DNA of 14,879 nucleotides from Gammaproteobacteria bacterium RIFCSPHIGHO2_12_FULL_37_34 (GTDB lineage Bacteria > Pseudomonadota > Gammaproteobacteria > DSM-16500): contig MGXW01000103.1 in assembly GCA_001801495.1 (NCBI GenBank), positions 1-14,879 of the forward strand. The letters are read 5' to 3'. The position numbers and the translations under genes were made by a program. Below the pieces are notes generated by a model. That model was not told the origin of the DNA. It made no database searches and saw only the letters and a program-made list of their open reading frames with translations. Positions 1-7,779 of this stretch are shown here, piece after piece (the stretch's first letter is position 1; every line of letters starts with the position of its first letter).

Positions 1-457
1 CTATGTGGGTTATAAACAAACGTTTATTGAATATGATAGAGATGAGCGCTTAGCAGGTAGGGGAAATTATAATCGCTTTACGGGCTCATTAAGAATAGGC
101 TTAAATGGTTTGATTAGTTTTAGCAGCAAACCTTTGCAAATCATGTCTATTATGGGCGCATTTCTTGCTGGTTTTAGTTTTTTATTAGGTGGCTGGTATG
201 TTTTTCAAAAACTCTATGGTATAGATATAAGTCCTGGGTTATCGACGACTGTTTTAGTGGTGACTTTTTTTTCTGGTGTACAATTACTTTGCTTGGGGTT
301 ATTGGGCGAATACATTGGTAGAATATATGACGAAGTAAAACGCCGCCCTATGTTTATTGTTGATTATATGATTGAGAAAGAAAAACCCGTGATGAATCAT
401 GAGGCCACTACGTTTTCTATGCAGGAATCGCTACCCCTTTACGAAACATCAAGTTGA
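1..457 (+). CDS. GtrB-like polyprenyl-phosphate glycosyltransferase, C-terminal part (5' truncated by window edge)
   Basis: Only the C-terminal ~152 codons are in the window; the frame is open to the left edge, so the GTG at 5 is not a real start. The visible part begins just before the conserved tail of the GT2 catalytic domain (YDRDERLAGRGNYNRF; the family pattern is RxxRxAGxxxYxxxK). It is followed by an SFSSKPL segment, two hydrophobic helices and the motif GEYIGRIYDEVKRRP, which is a hallmark of bacterial DPM1/GtrB/ArnC-type enzymes. These membrane proteins transfer a sugar from a nucleotide donor to undecaprenyl phosphate on the cytoplasmic face. The stop overlaps the upstream region of a GtrA-family gene, the usual partner that flips the product. 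The sugar cannot be deduced from this fragment; the downstream heptose genes suggest it may not be glucose (inference). Confidence 0.88.
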   Translation, partial: YVGYKQTFIEYDRDERLAGRGNYNRFTGSLRIGLNGLISFSSKPLQIMSIMGAFLAGFSFLLGGWYVFQKLYGIDISPGLSTTVLVVTFFSGVQLLCLGLLGEYIGRIYDEVKRRPMFIVDYMIEKEKPVMNHEATTFSMQESLPLYETSS

Positions 458-465
458 AGGTTTTT

Positions 466-885
466 ATGAAAAAAATATATCAGTTTATTCTAGCTGATAA
501 GCATACTATTTTATCTTTTCTAACAGTGGGTAGCATTACGGCTGGGATTAATTTTATCTTATTTAGTATTTGTTTTGGTTTTTTTCATTTTTATTATCAA
601 ATTGCGGTATCGATTGCATTTATAATAGGTGTTCTTTTTCATTTTAATGCCAATCGATATTTTACCTTCAAAAGCCAGGCGGTTAGTTTTCAGCAGCAAA
701 TTCCTAGGTATGTGGTGTTGTTAATGATAGGTTATTTATCTACATTAACGATTACTTATAGTATGGTTGAAATGGGACATTTTTCACCTTATGTGGGTTA
801 TGTTGTGGCGATAGGCGTGACGGTTGGCATTAATTATTTGTTATCACGGTTTTGGGTGTTTGCAGTTTATAACAAGGGGGGTTAG
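466..885 (+). CDS. gtrA: GtrA-family membrane protein, putative polyprenyl-phosphate-sugar flippase
   Basis: A 139-residue protein with four predicted membrane helices, the normal size and topology for the GtrA/DPMS family (PF04138). Family motifs are present: FLTVGSITAGINF in helix 1, HFNANRYFTFK after helix 2, and INYLLSRFWVF in helix 4. In GtrA/B systems this protein is thought to move undecaprenyl-phosphate-linked sugar to the periplasmic side. A TTG at 454 overlaps the upstream stop and is in frame, but the ATG at 466 has a GAAGG Shine-Dalgarno (456-460) five bases upstream, so 466 is preferred. It follows directly on the GtrB-like gene and is probably translationally coupled to it. The sugar carried is unknown. 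Confidence 0.87.
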   Translation: MKKIYQFILADKHTILSFLTVGSITAGINFILFSICFGFFHFYYQIAVSIAFIIGVLFHFNANRYFTFKSQAVSFQQQIPRYVVLLMIGYLSTLTITYSMVEMGHFSPYVGYVVAIGVTVGINYLLSRFWVFAVYNKGG

Positions 886-886
886 C

Positions 887-1840
887 GTGTTATATTGTGT
901 GACTGGATGCGCTGGTTTTATTGGCAGTCATATGGTCGATTGTTTATTAGAACAAGGCCATGATGTGATTGGCATCGATAATTTTTCTACTGGGCTTCAT
1001 CCATTTTTAGATCATGCCAAACAATCACCGCGTTTTAAATTAATAACTGGGGATTTGCAAGATCCATCAGTAGCAACAAAAGCCATACAGCATGTTGATG
1101 CTGTATTTCATTTTGCGGCAAATGCAGATGTGAGATGGGGTACACATTATCCTCATAAAGATTTAGAACAAAATACTATCGTTACGTTTAATGTACTAGA
1201 AGCAATGCGAGCAAATCAGATTCAGAAAATAGCATTTGCCTCCACCGGGTCTATTTACGGGGAGGCAACTATTTTCCCCACACCAGAACATGCTCCTTTT
1301 CCTATTCAAACTTCATTATATGGCGCATCCAAGTTGGCAGCAGAAGGTTTCATACAAGCATATTGCGAAGGATTTGGATGCCAAGCCTATATTTTTCGGT
1401 TTGTTTCGATTTTAGGGGAGCGTTATACTCATGGACATGTATTTGATTTTTACAAGCAACTTCTTCAACATCCAGAGCAATTACAAATATTAGGTAATGG
1501 AAAACAACGCAAATCGTATCTTTATGTTAAAGATTGTATTGATGCAATATTATTTGCAATGAAACACGCTACCGAAAAAGTAAATATTTTTAATTTAGGA
1601 ACAGATGAATATTGTCAAGTGGATGATTCGATCAATTGGATTTGTCATTATTTAAATAGAATACCCGAGCGCATTTATACAGGCGGTGAGCGTGGTTGGA
1701 TTGGCGACAATCCTTTTATTTTTTTGGACTGCTCAAAAATACGGAAATTAGGTTGGAAGCCAACCTTAAGTATTCAACAAGGAGTTGTGCAGACCATCGA
1801 TTTTCTTAAACATAACACGTGGATTGTAGAGCAAAGATGA
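887..1840 (+). CDS. NAD-dependent epimerase/dehydratase (extended SDR, UDP-hexose 4-epimerase-like)
   Basis: A 317-residue extended SDR. The N-terminal nucleotide-binding motif TGCAGFIGSH (residues 6-15) is followed by HFAANADV (75-82), a Ser/Thr active-site region FASTGSIYGE and the catalytic YGASK (Tyr145, Lys149). RKSYLYVKDC matches the substrate-domain segment of GalE/WbpP-like enzymes. Such proteins epimerise or dehydrate nucleotide sugars using bound NAD. The GTG at 887 is chosen because a GGGGGG run (876-881) lies five bases upstream and the Rossmann strand then begins at residue 2. An in-frame ATG at 824 would add 21 residues inside the GtrA gene with no homology-like content. The gene sits 1 nt after GtrA, and its stop overlaps the next start. 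The exact substrate is not determinable. Confidence 0.88.
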   Translation: MLYCVTGCAGFIGSHMVDCLLEQGHDVIGIDNFSTGLHPFLDHAKQSPRFKLITGDLQDPSVATKAIQHVDAVFHFAANADVRWGTHYPHKDLEQNTIVTFNVLEAMRANQIQKIAFASTGSIYGEATIFPTPEHAPFPIQTSLYGASKLAAEGFIQAYCEGFGCQAYIFRFVSILGERYTHGHVFDFYKQLLQHPEQLQILGNGKQRKSYLYVKDCIDAILFAMKHATEKVNIFNLGTDEYCQVDDSINWICHYLNRIPERIYTGGERGWIGDNPFIFLDCSKIRKLGWKPTLSIQQGVVQTIDFLKHNTWIVEQR

Positions 1841-3138
1841 TGAATATTATTGTCGTTGGATTGTGGCATTTGGGTTGTGTCACAGCGGCTTCATTAGCAA
1901 AAGCAGGGCACCATGTGTTAGCTTATGATGCTTGTAGAGAAACCATTGTGAATTTGCAACAAGGTAAACCACCTATTTTTGAACCAGGATTAGAAGCATT
2001 ATTAAAAGAATGTCAAACAGCTGGAACATTAACGTTTACTCATTCTATTCCACATTTTTCTGATGGCGATTTAATTTGGGTGACATTTGATACGCCGGTT
2101 GATGCGCATGAGGTAGCCGATGTAGATTATGTTATGCGGGAGGTAGAAAACCTTTTTCCTTATTTACAAACTAAAAATTTAGTAGTGATTTCATCGCAAA
2201 TCCCAGTTGGGACGACTAATAAATTACAAAAAAAATGTGATCAACTTTATCCTGAAAAACATATTACATTTGCCTATATTCCAGAAAATTTACGGTTAGA
2301 AAAAGCAATTGCTGTTTTCACCCATCCAGATAGGGTTATCATTGGGTTAGATAATCATCATTATAAAGATCACATACAGAAATTATTACAACCATTTACT
2401 GATCATTTCATTTGGATGTCTATTCTTTCTGCTGAAATGACAAAACACGCGATTAATGCTTTTCTTGCTGTATCGGTTACTTTTATTAATGAATTATCAG
2501 TATTATGTGAAGCAGTTGGTGCAAATGCACGTGAAGTGGAGCGTGGTTTAAAAAGTGAAGCAAGAATTGGACCTCACGCTTATCTTAGACCAGGCGATGC
2601 TATTGCTGGTGGGACTTTACTGCGCGATATTCATTATCTTATCCAACTTGGCAAAGAACAAGACGAACATACTTTTTTATTTTCTGCTCTTTTAGATAGT
2701 AATCATCACCATAAAAAATGGGCATGTCAAAAATTGTTAGATGTCTTGAAAGATCTTCGGAATACGAAGATTGCAGTATTGGGGCTCACGTATAAAGCAG
2801 GAACCGACACTTTACGGTGTTCCATGGCAATTGAAACGTGCAAATGGTTGCATGAGCAGGGGAGCGAGGTGCAGGCTTACGATCCTGTTATTCAACAATT
2901 ACCTGAAGGCTATGCTTCATTTATTCAACTCAAATCAAACGTAACTGATGCAATCAGGGCTGCTGATGCTGTGATTATTTCAACAGCTTGGCCACAGTTT
3001 TCCGAACTAAATGCAGAAACATTGGTTGCGCATCTTAGGCAACCATTTGTTTTCGATCCTAGTGGTTTTATTGCGAGCAATATACAGCAGGATACTCGTA
3101 TCAAATACTTTTCAGTAGGAATTCCAGTATGCAACTAA
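1837..3138 (+). CDS. UDP-glucose/GDP-mannose dehydrogenase homologue with Thr in place of the catalytic Cys
   Basis: A 433-residue protein with the three-domain layout of nucleotide-sugar 6-dehydrogenases (PF03721, PF00984, PF03720). It has an N-terminal Rossmann motif in the variant form GLWHLG, IPENLRL matching the PExLR segment, and AEMTKHAINAFLA with the conserved Lys and Asn of the central helix. A C-terminal domain follows (IAVLGLTYKAGTDTLRCS...VQAYDP). The active-site stretch reads PGDAIAGGTLLRDI where typical family members have GGSCFPKD, so Thr260 aligns with the catalytic Cys. Oxidation to a uronic acid through a thioester is therefore doubtful; the protein may catalyse only an alcohol oxidation or another redox step (inference). 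ATG codons at 1837 and 1840 are both possible; the first gives an ATGATGA overlap with the preceding stop. Confidence 0.85.
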   Translation: MMNIIVVGLWHLGCVTAASLAKAGHHVLAYDACRETIVNLQQGKPPIFEPGLEALLKECQTAGTLTFTHSIPHFSDGDLIWVTFDTPVDAHEVADVDYVMREVENLFPYLQTKNLVVISSQIPVGTTNKLQKKCDQLYPEKHITFAYIPENLRLEKAIAVFTHPDRVIIGLDNHHYKDHIQKLLQPFTDHFIWMSILSAEMTKHAINAFLAVSVTFINELSVLCEAVGANAREVERGLKSEARIGPHAYLRPGDAIAGGTLLRDIHYLIQLGKEQDEHTFLFSALLDSNHHHKKWACQKLLDVLKDLRNTKIAVLGLTYKAGTDTLRCSMAIETCKWLHEQGSEVQAYDPVIQQLPEGYASFIQLKSNVTDAIRAADAVIISTAWPQFSELNAETLVAHLRQPFVFDPSGFIASNIQQDTRIKYFSVGIPVCN

Positions 3139-3998
3139 AAGGACAATGCATCATTATAAGCGGTGCTAATCAAGGATTTGGATTAGAAATAGCAAGACAA
3201 TTTGTGCAGGAAGGCGCGCATGTAATGTTATGTGCACGGAATACAGAAAAATTATTTGCTGCACAACAAACGTTACAAGCTTTAGCTCGCAATAGATCAC
3301 GAGTATTAGCGCAAGTAACCGATATTACTCAAGTGGATCAAGTGCATGCATTGGTTTCTAAAACCATTTGTGAATTTGGTCGTTTAGATACACTAGTTGC
3401 TAATGCAGGAATCTATGGTGCGAAAGGAGCAGTGGATGAAGTTGATTGGGAAGAGTGGTCGGTGGCAATTGATATTAATCTTAAAGGAACCGTGTTGCAA
3501 TGTCGCGCAGTTTTGCCACAATTTAAGCAACAGCGTAATGGGAAAATAATTATTATATCTGGTGGAGGTGCGACAAAACCTTTGCCATATTTTAGTGCGT
3601 ATGCAGCTTCTAAAGCAGCTGTTGTTCGTTTTGCCGAAACGTTGGCAGAAGAGGTGGCATCATTTGGTATTGAGGTAAATACAGTTGCGCCAGGCTCGTT
3701 AAATACACGTTTTTTAGATGAAGTATTAGCAGCTGGGCCAGAAAAAGTAGGCCAAGCATTTTATGAGCAATCGCTTAAACAAAAACGCGAAGGAGGAACA
3801 CCGTTAACTATAGGCGCTTCTTTATGCGTTTTTTTAGCATCTTCAGCAAGTGATGGGATTACTGGTAAATTAATCAGCGCTCTTTGGGATCCTTGGAAAG
3901 CATTTTCTAACTATATTGATGAATTAAAACATTCTGATATTTATACCTTGCGTCGGATTATACCTGAGGATAGAGGTAAGAAATGGGGTAATGTGTGA
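3129..3998 (+). CDS. Classical SDR oxidoreductase with a C-terminal extension
   Basis: A 289-residue FabG-like short-chain dehydrogenase. It shows the cofactor motif SGANQGFG (11-18), VANAGIYG (90-97), the active-site Ser in IIISGGGATK (Ser144) and YAASK (Tyr158, Lys162), and PG in the loop after strand 6 (VAPGS). Residues after about 250 form a tail (WDPWKAFSNYIDEL, then TLRRIIPEDRGKKWG) that most FabG proteins of ~245 residues lack. The gene overlaps the preceding dehydrogenase by 10 nt, and GTAGGA lies about seven bases before the ATG at 3129. Its position between a sugar-nucleotide dehydrogenase homologue and a Gfo/Idh/MocA gene argues for a role in sugar modification rather than fatty-acid synthesis (inference). 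Substrate unknown. Confidence 0.85.
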   Translation: MQLKGQCIIISGANQGFGLEIARQFVQEGAHVMLCARNTEKLFAAQQTLQALARNRSRVLAQVTDITQVDQVHALVSKTICEFGRLDTLVANAGIYGAKGAVDEVDWEEWSVAIDINLKGTVLQCRAVLPQFKQQRNGKIIIISGGGATKPLPYFSAYAASKAAVVRFAETLAEEVASFGIEVNTVAPGSLNTRFLDEVLAAGPEKVGQAFYEQSLKQKREGGTPLTIGASLCVFLASSASDGITGKLISALWDPWKAFSNYIDELKHSDIYTLRRIIPEDRGKKWGNV

Positions 3999-4984
3999 AT
4001 GTTGTCATTGTTGGTTGCGGCTTGATTGGACAAAAACGAGCAAAAGCACTAAAAAATTGCCATTTAATTGCTTGTGTTGATTTATTGCATGAGCGAGCAG
4101 TGGCGCTTGCTGCTCAATTTCCAGGATGTATAGCGCAAACGGATTGGCAAGCTGCTATTCATCTACCAAATGTGGATCTTGTGATTGTAGCGACAATACA
4201 TGATGCATTAATGGAGATTGCGCATGCTGCAATTAAAGCAGGTAAACATGTGTTGCTTGAAAAACCAGGTGGGCGTAACACGCGTGAAACAGCATCGCTA
4301 CTGGTTGCTGCAGAACAAACACAGGCGTGTGTTCGGGTAGGATTTAATCATCGTTATCATCGAGCATTTCGAAAAGCAAGACAATTGATTGATGAGGGTA
4401 TGTTAGGGGAGCTGATGTTTATACGTGGGCGTTATGGCCATGGTGGACGCATTGGTTATCATCAAGAATGGCGTGCTAACCCTAAATGTTCTGGTGGTGG
4501 AGAATTAATTGATCAAGGTGTTCATTTAATTGATTTAGCTCGATGGTTTTTAGGGGATTTTGATCAAGTATATGGGCATGCTCATACTTATTTCTGGAAT
4601 ATGCCGGTAGATGATAATGGTTTTATGGTGTTACATACTGCAAAAAAACAGGTAGCTTTTCTTCATGCAAGTTGTACAGAATGGAAGAATACATTTTCTT
4701 TTGAAATTTTTGGTAAGCAAGGAAAAATTGAAGTCAATGGATTAGGAGGAAGTTATGGAATGGAGCGTATCACTTTCTATAAAATGTCTGAAAGCATGGG
4801 TCCTCCTGAGACAATGATATGGGAATACCCCATGATAGATGATTCATGGGAATTTGAATGGAATGAATTTTTAGATGATATTAAGCAGCAACGTCAACCT
4901 GCAGCCAGCATACAAGATGCTCACGCAGTTTTGAAAATAGTGGAAAAAATTTACAAGGATTCAGGATATGATTATTGTTCGTAG
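3995..4984 (+). CDS. Gfo/Idh/MocA-family oxidoreductase
   Basis: A 329-residue protein with the two-domain Gfo/Idh/MocA plan. The N-terminal NAD(P)-binding motif is GCGLIG (7-12), the hallmark EKPGG is at 89-93, and the C-terminal domain has GGGELIDQGVHLIDLARW, in which Asp173 and His177 match the conserved catalytic D...H pair. Members oxidise, reduce or isomerise sugars and sugar nucleotides, often at C3. The GTG at 3995 overlaps the previous stop (GTGA), and a GGGG run at 3985-3988 can serve as ribosome-binding site. It is the third of three consecutive, overlapping oxidoreductase genes immediately before the heptose kinase, so it probably acts on the same heptose or nucleotide-heptose pool (inference). 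Confidence 0.88.
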   Translation: MNVVIVGCGLIGQKRAKALKNCHLIACVDLLHERAVALAAQFPGCIAQTDWQAAIHLPNVDLVIVATIHDALMEIAHAAIKAGKHVLLEKPGGRNTRETASLLVAAEQTQACVRVGFNHRYHRAFRKARQLIDEGMLGELMFIRGRYGHGGRIGYHQEWRANPKCSGGGELIDQGVHLIDLARWFLGDFDQVYGHAHTYFWNMPVDDNGFMVLHTAKKQVAFLHASCTEWKNTFSFEIFGKQGKIEVNGLGGSYGMERITFYKMSESMGPPETMIWEYPMIDDSWEFEWNEFLDDIKQQRQPAASIQDAHAVLKIVEKIYKDSGYDYCS

Positions 4985-5951
4985 TCCGTTACGGATTTCT
5001 CTTGGTGGTGGTGGTACTGATTTACCATCTTATTATCGTGATCATAGCGGTTTTTTGGTTGCAGCTGCTATTGATAAATATGTTTATATTACTTTGCATG
5101 AAACATTCGTTGAAGAATTAATTATCAAATACTCGAAATTAGAACGCGTTAGTTCTATTGACCATGTTGAACATCCTATTATTCGAGAAGTATTAAAGTA
5201 TTTAAATATTGCTGCGCCTTATCTTGAAATCACGAGCATGGCCGATATTCCAGCAGGAACGGGTTTGGGCTCATCGGGCAGTTTTACTACAGGATTATTA
5301 AAAGCATTACATACATTAAAAAAGAATTTGATCCATCCGCGAGAGTTAGCTGAACAAGCTTGTTATATCGAATTAAATCAATTAAAAGAGCCTATAGGAA
5401 AACAAGATCAATATATTGCTGCGTATGGCGGTATCACCTGTTTTCGCTTTTTGACGGATGATCAAGTGGAGGCGTGGCCGCTTAAAATTAGTGAAGAGAC
5501 ACTTTATAATTTGGAAGATAATTTACTTTTGTTTTTTACAGGTTATGCTCGTTCTGCTTCAGGCATTTTGAAAGAACAAGATGTAAAAAGTAAAGAAAAA
5601 AATCGTGATATGATTGCTAATCTTCATTTTATTAAAGAGATTGGTATAAAAAGCAAAGAGACATTAGAAAAAGGGGATTTGGCAGAATTTGCTGAACTCA
5701 TGAATATACATTGGGAACATAAAAAACAACGTTCGGTTAATATGAGTAATACGCAAATTGATGAATGGTATGAATTAGCAAGAAAAAATGGTGCTTTAGG
5801 TGGCAAAATGATTGGGGCCGGTGGGGGTGGTTTTTTAATGCTTTATGCTTATGATAAAGTGAAATTACGTCATGCCATGCGCGCTGCGCGCTTACAAGAA
5901 GTGCGTTTTCGTTTTGATTTTATAGGTACGCAAGTGGTTGCTCAGTCATGA
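4968..5951 (+). CDS. hddA: D-glycero-alpha-D-manno-heptose-7-phosphate kinase-like GHMP kinase
   Basis: A 327-residue GHMP-superfamily kinase. It starts MIIVRSPLRISLGGGGTDLP, typical of HddA and fucose kinase-like heptose kinases. It has the ATP-binding GHMP motif IPAGTGLGSSGS (about 94-105) and a glycine-rich GAGGGGFLML near residue 283. HddA phosphorylates D-glycero-D-manno-heptose 7-phosphate at C1 to the alpha-1,7-bisphosphate, the committed step toward GDP-heptose. The ATG at 4968 has AAGGA (4955-4959) eight bases upstream and overlaps the Gfo/Idh gene by 17 nt. The next gene starts by an ATGA overlap. Downstream HddC-, GmhA- and GmhB-like genes strongly support a heptose rather than a fucose substrate. 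Confidence 0.88.
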   Translation: MIIVRSPLRISLGGGGTDLPSYYRDHSGFLVAAAIDKYVYITLHETFVEELIIKYSKLERVSSIDHVEHPIIREVLKYLNIAAPYLEITSMADIPAGTGLGSSGSFTTGLLKALHTLKKNLIHPRELAEQACYIELNQLKEPIGKQDQYIAAYGGITCFRFLTDDQVEAWPLKISEETLYNLEDNLLLFFTGYARSASGILKEQDVKSKEKNRDMIANLHFIKEIGIKSKETLEKGDLAEFAELMNIHWEHKKQRSVNMSNTQIDEWYELARKNGALGGKMIGAGGGGFLMLYAYDKVKLRHAMRAARLQEVRFRFDFIGTQVVAQS

Positions 5952-6643
5952 GCAAATTGTTTCCTGTCGCTATTCTTGCTGGTGGGTTAGCAAGACGTTT
6001 GCGTCCCATGACAGAACACATGCCTAAAGCACTTCTTCCGATTGCTGGCGAACCTTTTATTGCACATCAATTGCAATTGTTACGAAAAAATAATATTGAA
6101 AAAGTTGTATTATGCGTAGGCTATTTAGGCGAGCAAATACGTGATTACGTTGGCGATGGCAGTCGCTTTGGTTTGCATGTCGATTATGTTTTTGATGGGC
6201 CCAAATTGTTAGGTACGGGTGGTGCGATTAAACAAGCCTTGCCGGTTTTAGGCGAAACATTTTTTATTTTATATGGGGATTCCTATCTTCCGTGCGATTA
6301 TTTAGCTGTGCAGCATGCTTTTGAAGCTTCACGGCAATTAGCTTTAATGACAGTATTTCGTAATAAGGGATTATGGGATGCGAGTAACATTGAATTTCAC
6401 GATGGCAACATTTTAGTTTACGATAAAAAACACCGGACTGATCGCATGCAGTATATTGACTATGGTTTAAGTGTGACGATGTCAAGTGTATTTCAAGCGG
6501 CATCTTATCAGTCTGATTTGGCAGATGTTTATCAATTATTATTGCAACAACATCAATTAGCAGGTTTTGAAATTAATCAACGTTTTTATGAAGTAGGATC
6601 GTTTACGGGTATTCAAGAATTTACTCAATACTTGCAACAATAA
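5948..6643 (+). CDS. hddC: HddC-like sugar-1-phosphate nucleotidyltransferase (predicted heptose-1-phosphate guanylyltransferase)
   Basis: A 231-residue NTP_transferase-fold protein. AGGLARRLRP (11-20) is the nucleotide-binding loop, PKALLPI (26-32) holds the conserved Lys, and LYGDS with Asp111 is the metal-binding motif. Its length fits HddC and related single-domain transferases. HddC converts D-glycero-alpha-D-manno-heptose 1-phosphate plus GTP to GDP-heptose. GTP specificity here is inferred from the HddA-like kinase next to it and is not read from a residue. The signature loop has Ala where many relatives have the second Gly of GGxGTRL, a change also seen in other active nucleotidyltransferases. 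The start at 5948 overlaps the kinase stop (ATGA). Confidence 0.82.
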   Translation: MSKLFPVAILAGGLARRLRPMTEHMPKALLPIAGEPFIAHQLQLLRKNNIEKVVLCVGYLGEQIRDYVGDGSRFGLHVDYVFDGPKLLGTGGAIKQALPVLGETFFILYGDSYLPCDYLAVQHAFEASRQLALMTVFRNKGLWDASNIEFHDGNILVYDKKHRTDRMQYIDYGLSVTMSSVFQAASYQSDLADVYQLLLQQHQLAGFEINQRFYEVGSFTGIQEFTQYLQQ

Positions 6644-6654
6644 AAGGAGGTTGA

Positions 6655-7251
6655 ATGGAATTTATCAAACAATTTCTATCTGAAGCATCGCAGATTATTC
6701 ATACGTTAGATATGAAACAAATTGAAAGAATTGTTGATCATTTAACAACGATACGCGCTCAAGCCGGTCGACTGTTTGTATTAGGAGTAGGCGGTAGCGC
6801 AGCCAATGCTTCGCATGCAGTGAATGATTTTCGCAAAATTGTTGGTATAGAGGCTTATGCACCTACCGATAATGTTTCGGAATTAACAGCGCGCACGAAC
6901 GATGATGGTTGGGAATCGGTGTTTGCTAAATGGTTAGCTGTCAGTCGTTTAAATACAAGAGATGCTTTAATGGTGTTATCTGTTGGTGGCGGCAATGTGG
7001 AGAAAAATGTGAGTCCCAATTTAGTGGCCGCGCTACATTATGCACGCGAAATCGGAGCAAAAATATTGGGTGTTGTGGGTCGTGATGGTGGTTATACTGC
7101 AGAGGTAGCGGATGCCTGTGTGTTGATTCCAACTGTTAATGCTAACAATGTGACGCCTCACGCGGAAGCATTTCAATCGGTGATTTGGCACATGTTGGTG
7201 TCGCATCCCAAACTCAAGATAGGGCAAACAAAATGGGAATCCCTACGTTAA
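6655..7251 (+). CDS. gmhA: GmhA-like sedoheptulose-7-phosphate isomerase (SIS domain)
   Basis: A 198-residue single SIS-domain protein. GVGGSAANASHAVNDF (44-59) is the phosphosugar-binding loop, SVGGGN (109-114) corresponds to the STSGNS loop, and VVGRDGG (140-146) follows. GmhA isomerises sedoheptulose 7-phosphate to D-glycero-D-manno-heptose 7-phosphate, the entry step of the pathway. His179 aligns with E. coli GmhA His180, an active-site residue, but the residue aligned with Gln172 is Glu171 and the one aligned with Asp169 is Pro, so this is a divergent subgroup. It has the best ribosome-binding site of the operon, AAAAGGAGG at 6642-6650, four bases before the ATG. It is one of the few genes that do not overlap their upstream neighbour. 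Confidence 0.84.
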   Translation: MEFIKQFLSEASQIIHTLDMKQIERIVDHLTTIRAQAGRLFVLGVGGSAANASHAVNDFRKIVGIEAYAPTDNVSELTARTNDDGWESVFAKWLAVSRLNTRDALMVLSVGGGNVEKNVSPNLVAALHYAREIGAKILGVVGRDGGYTAEVADACVLIPTVNANNVTPHAEAFQSVIWHMLVSHPKLKIGQTKWESLR

Positions 7252-7778
7252 GGCGACGAGCTGTATTTCTTGATCGTGATGGCGTGCTTAATCAAGCAAT
7301 TGTTGTGGATGGTAAACCGTATTCGCCTCATACGCTTGATGCAGTGATTATTCTAAAAGATGCTCATTCTGCTTTATCCATCTTAAAGCAAGCTCATTTT
7401 TTGTTGATTGGCGCAACTAATCAGCCTGATGTAACTCGAGGTACAACCACACGTGCAATGGTTGAATCCATTAATAAAATATTGCTTGATGCATTACCAT
7501 TAGACGAAATTCGAGTGTGTTATCATGATGATGCAGATCAATGTGATTGTCGAAAACCCTTACCAGGCTTATTGTTACAAGCAGCTTACGAATATGATAT
7601 CGACCTAAAAAATAGTTTTATGATCGGTGATCGCTGGAAAGATGTTGCTGCAGGAAAAAGTGCAGGATGTCAAACAATTTGGTTAAATTACCATTATCAA
7701 GAAGCATTTTTAGCGAAACCACCTGATTTTACTACTGCTTCATTGTTGGAAGCAGCAACATGGATTGTGAGGAGCTGA
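7233..7778 (+). CDS. gmhB: GmhB-like D-glycero-D-manno-heptose-1,7-bisphosphate 7-phosphatase (HAD-IIIA)
   Basis: A 181-residue HAD-IIIA phosphatase. It has the nucleophile motif FLDRDGVLN (Asp14, Asp16), motif II TNQPDVTRG (Thr62), the GmhB-type zinc site CYHDDADQCDC (Cys96, His98, Cys104, Cys106), RKP with Lys108, and motif IV IGDRWKD. GmhB removes the 7-phosphate from heptose 1,7-bisphosphate. The ATG at 7233 (AGGG eight bases upstream) is preferred over an in-frame TTG at 7185, which would add 16 residues lying inside gmhA; the chosen start still overlaps gmhA by 19 nt. All catalytic and metal ligands are present, so activity is expected. With HddA it should act on the alpha anomer (inference). 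Confidence 0.87.
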   Translation: MGIPTLRRRAVFLDRDGVLNQAIVVDGKPYSPHTLDAVIILKDAHSALSILKQAHFLLIGATNQPDVTRGTTTRAMVESINKILLDALPLDEIRVCYHDDADQCDCRKPLPGLLLQAAYEYDIDLKNSFMIGDRWKDVAAGKSAGCQTIWLNYHYQEAFLAKPPDFTTASLLEAATWIVRS

Positions 7779-7779
7779 T

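Noticed and set aside
824..886. N-terminal extension of the epimerase from an ATG at 824
   Set aside because: The extra 21 residues lie inside the GtrA coding region and precede the Rossmann strand; the GTG at 887 has a strong G-rich ribosome-binding site at the right distance.
1837..3138. Calling this gene UDP-glucose 6-dehydrogenase (ugd)
   Set aside because: The catalytic Cys is Thr here and the Rossmann loop is atypical, so a uronate-forming activity cannot be asserted.
3129..3998. Calling the SDR genes (here and at 11915) FabG of fatty-acid synthesis
   Set aside because: Motifs are those of the broad SDR family; no acyl carrier or fatty-acid genes are nearby and the context is sugar metabolism.
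7033..7227. Open frames on the - strand inside the heptose genes
   Set aside because: They are antisense shadows of gmhA with unusual composition (many His and Pro residues), no ribosome-binding site and no recognisable motif.
7185..7232. Earlier TTG start for the GmhB-like gene
   Set aside because: It lies within gmhA; the ATG at 7233 begins shortly before the FLDRDG motif as in other GmhB proteins.
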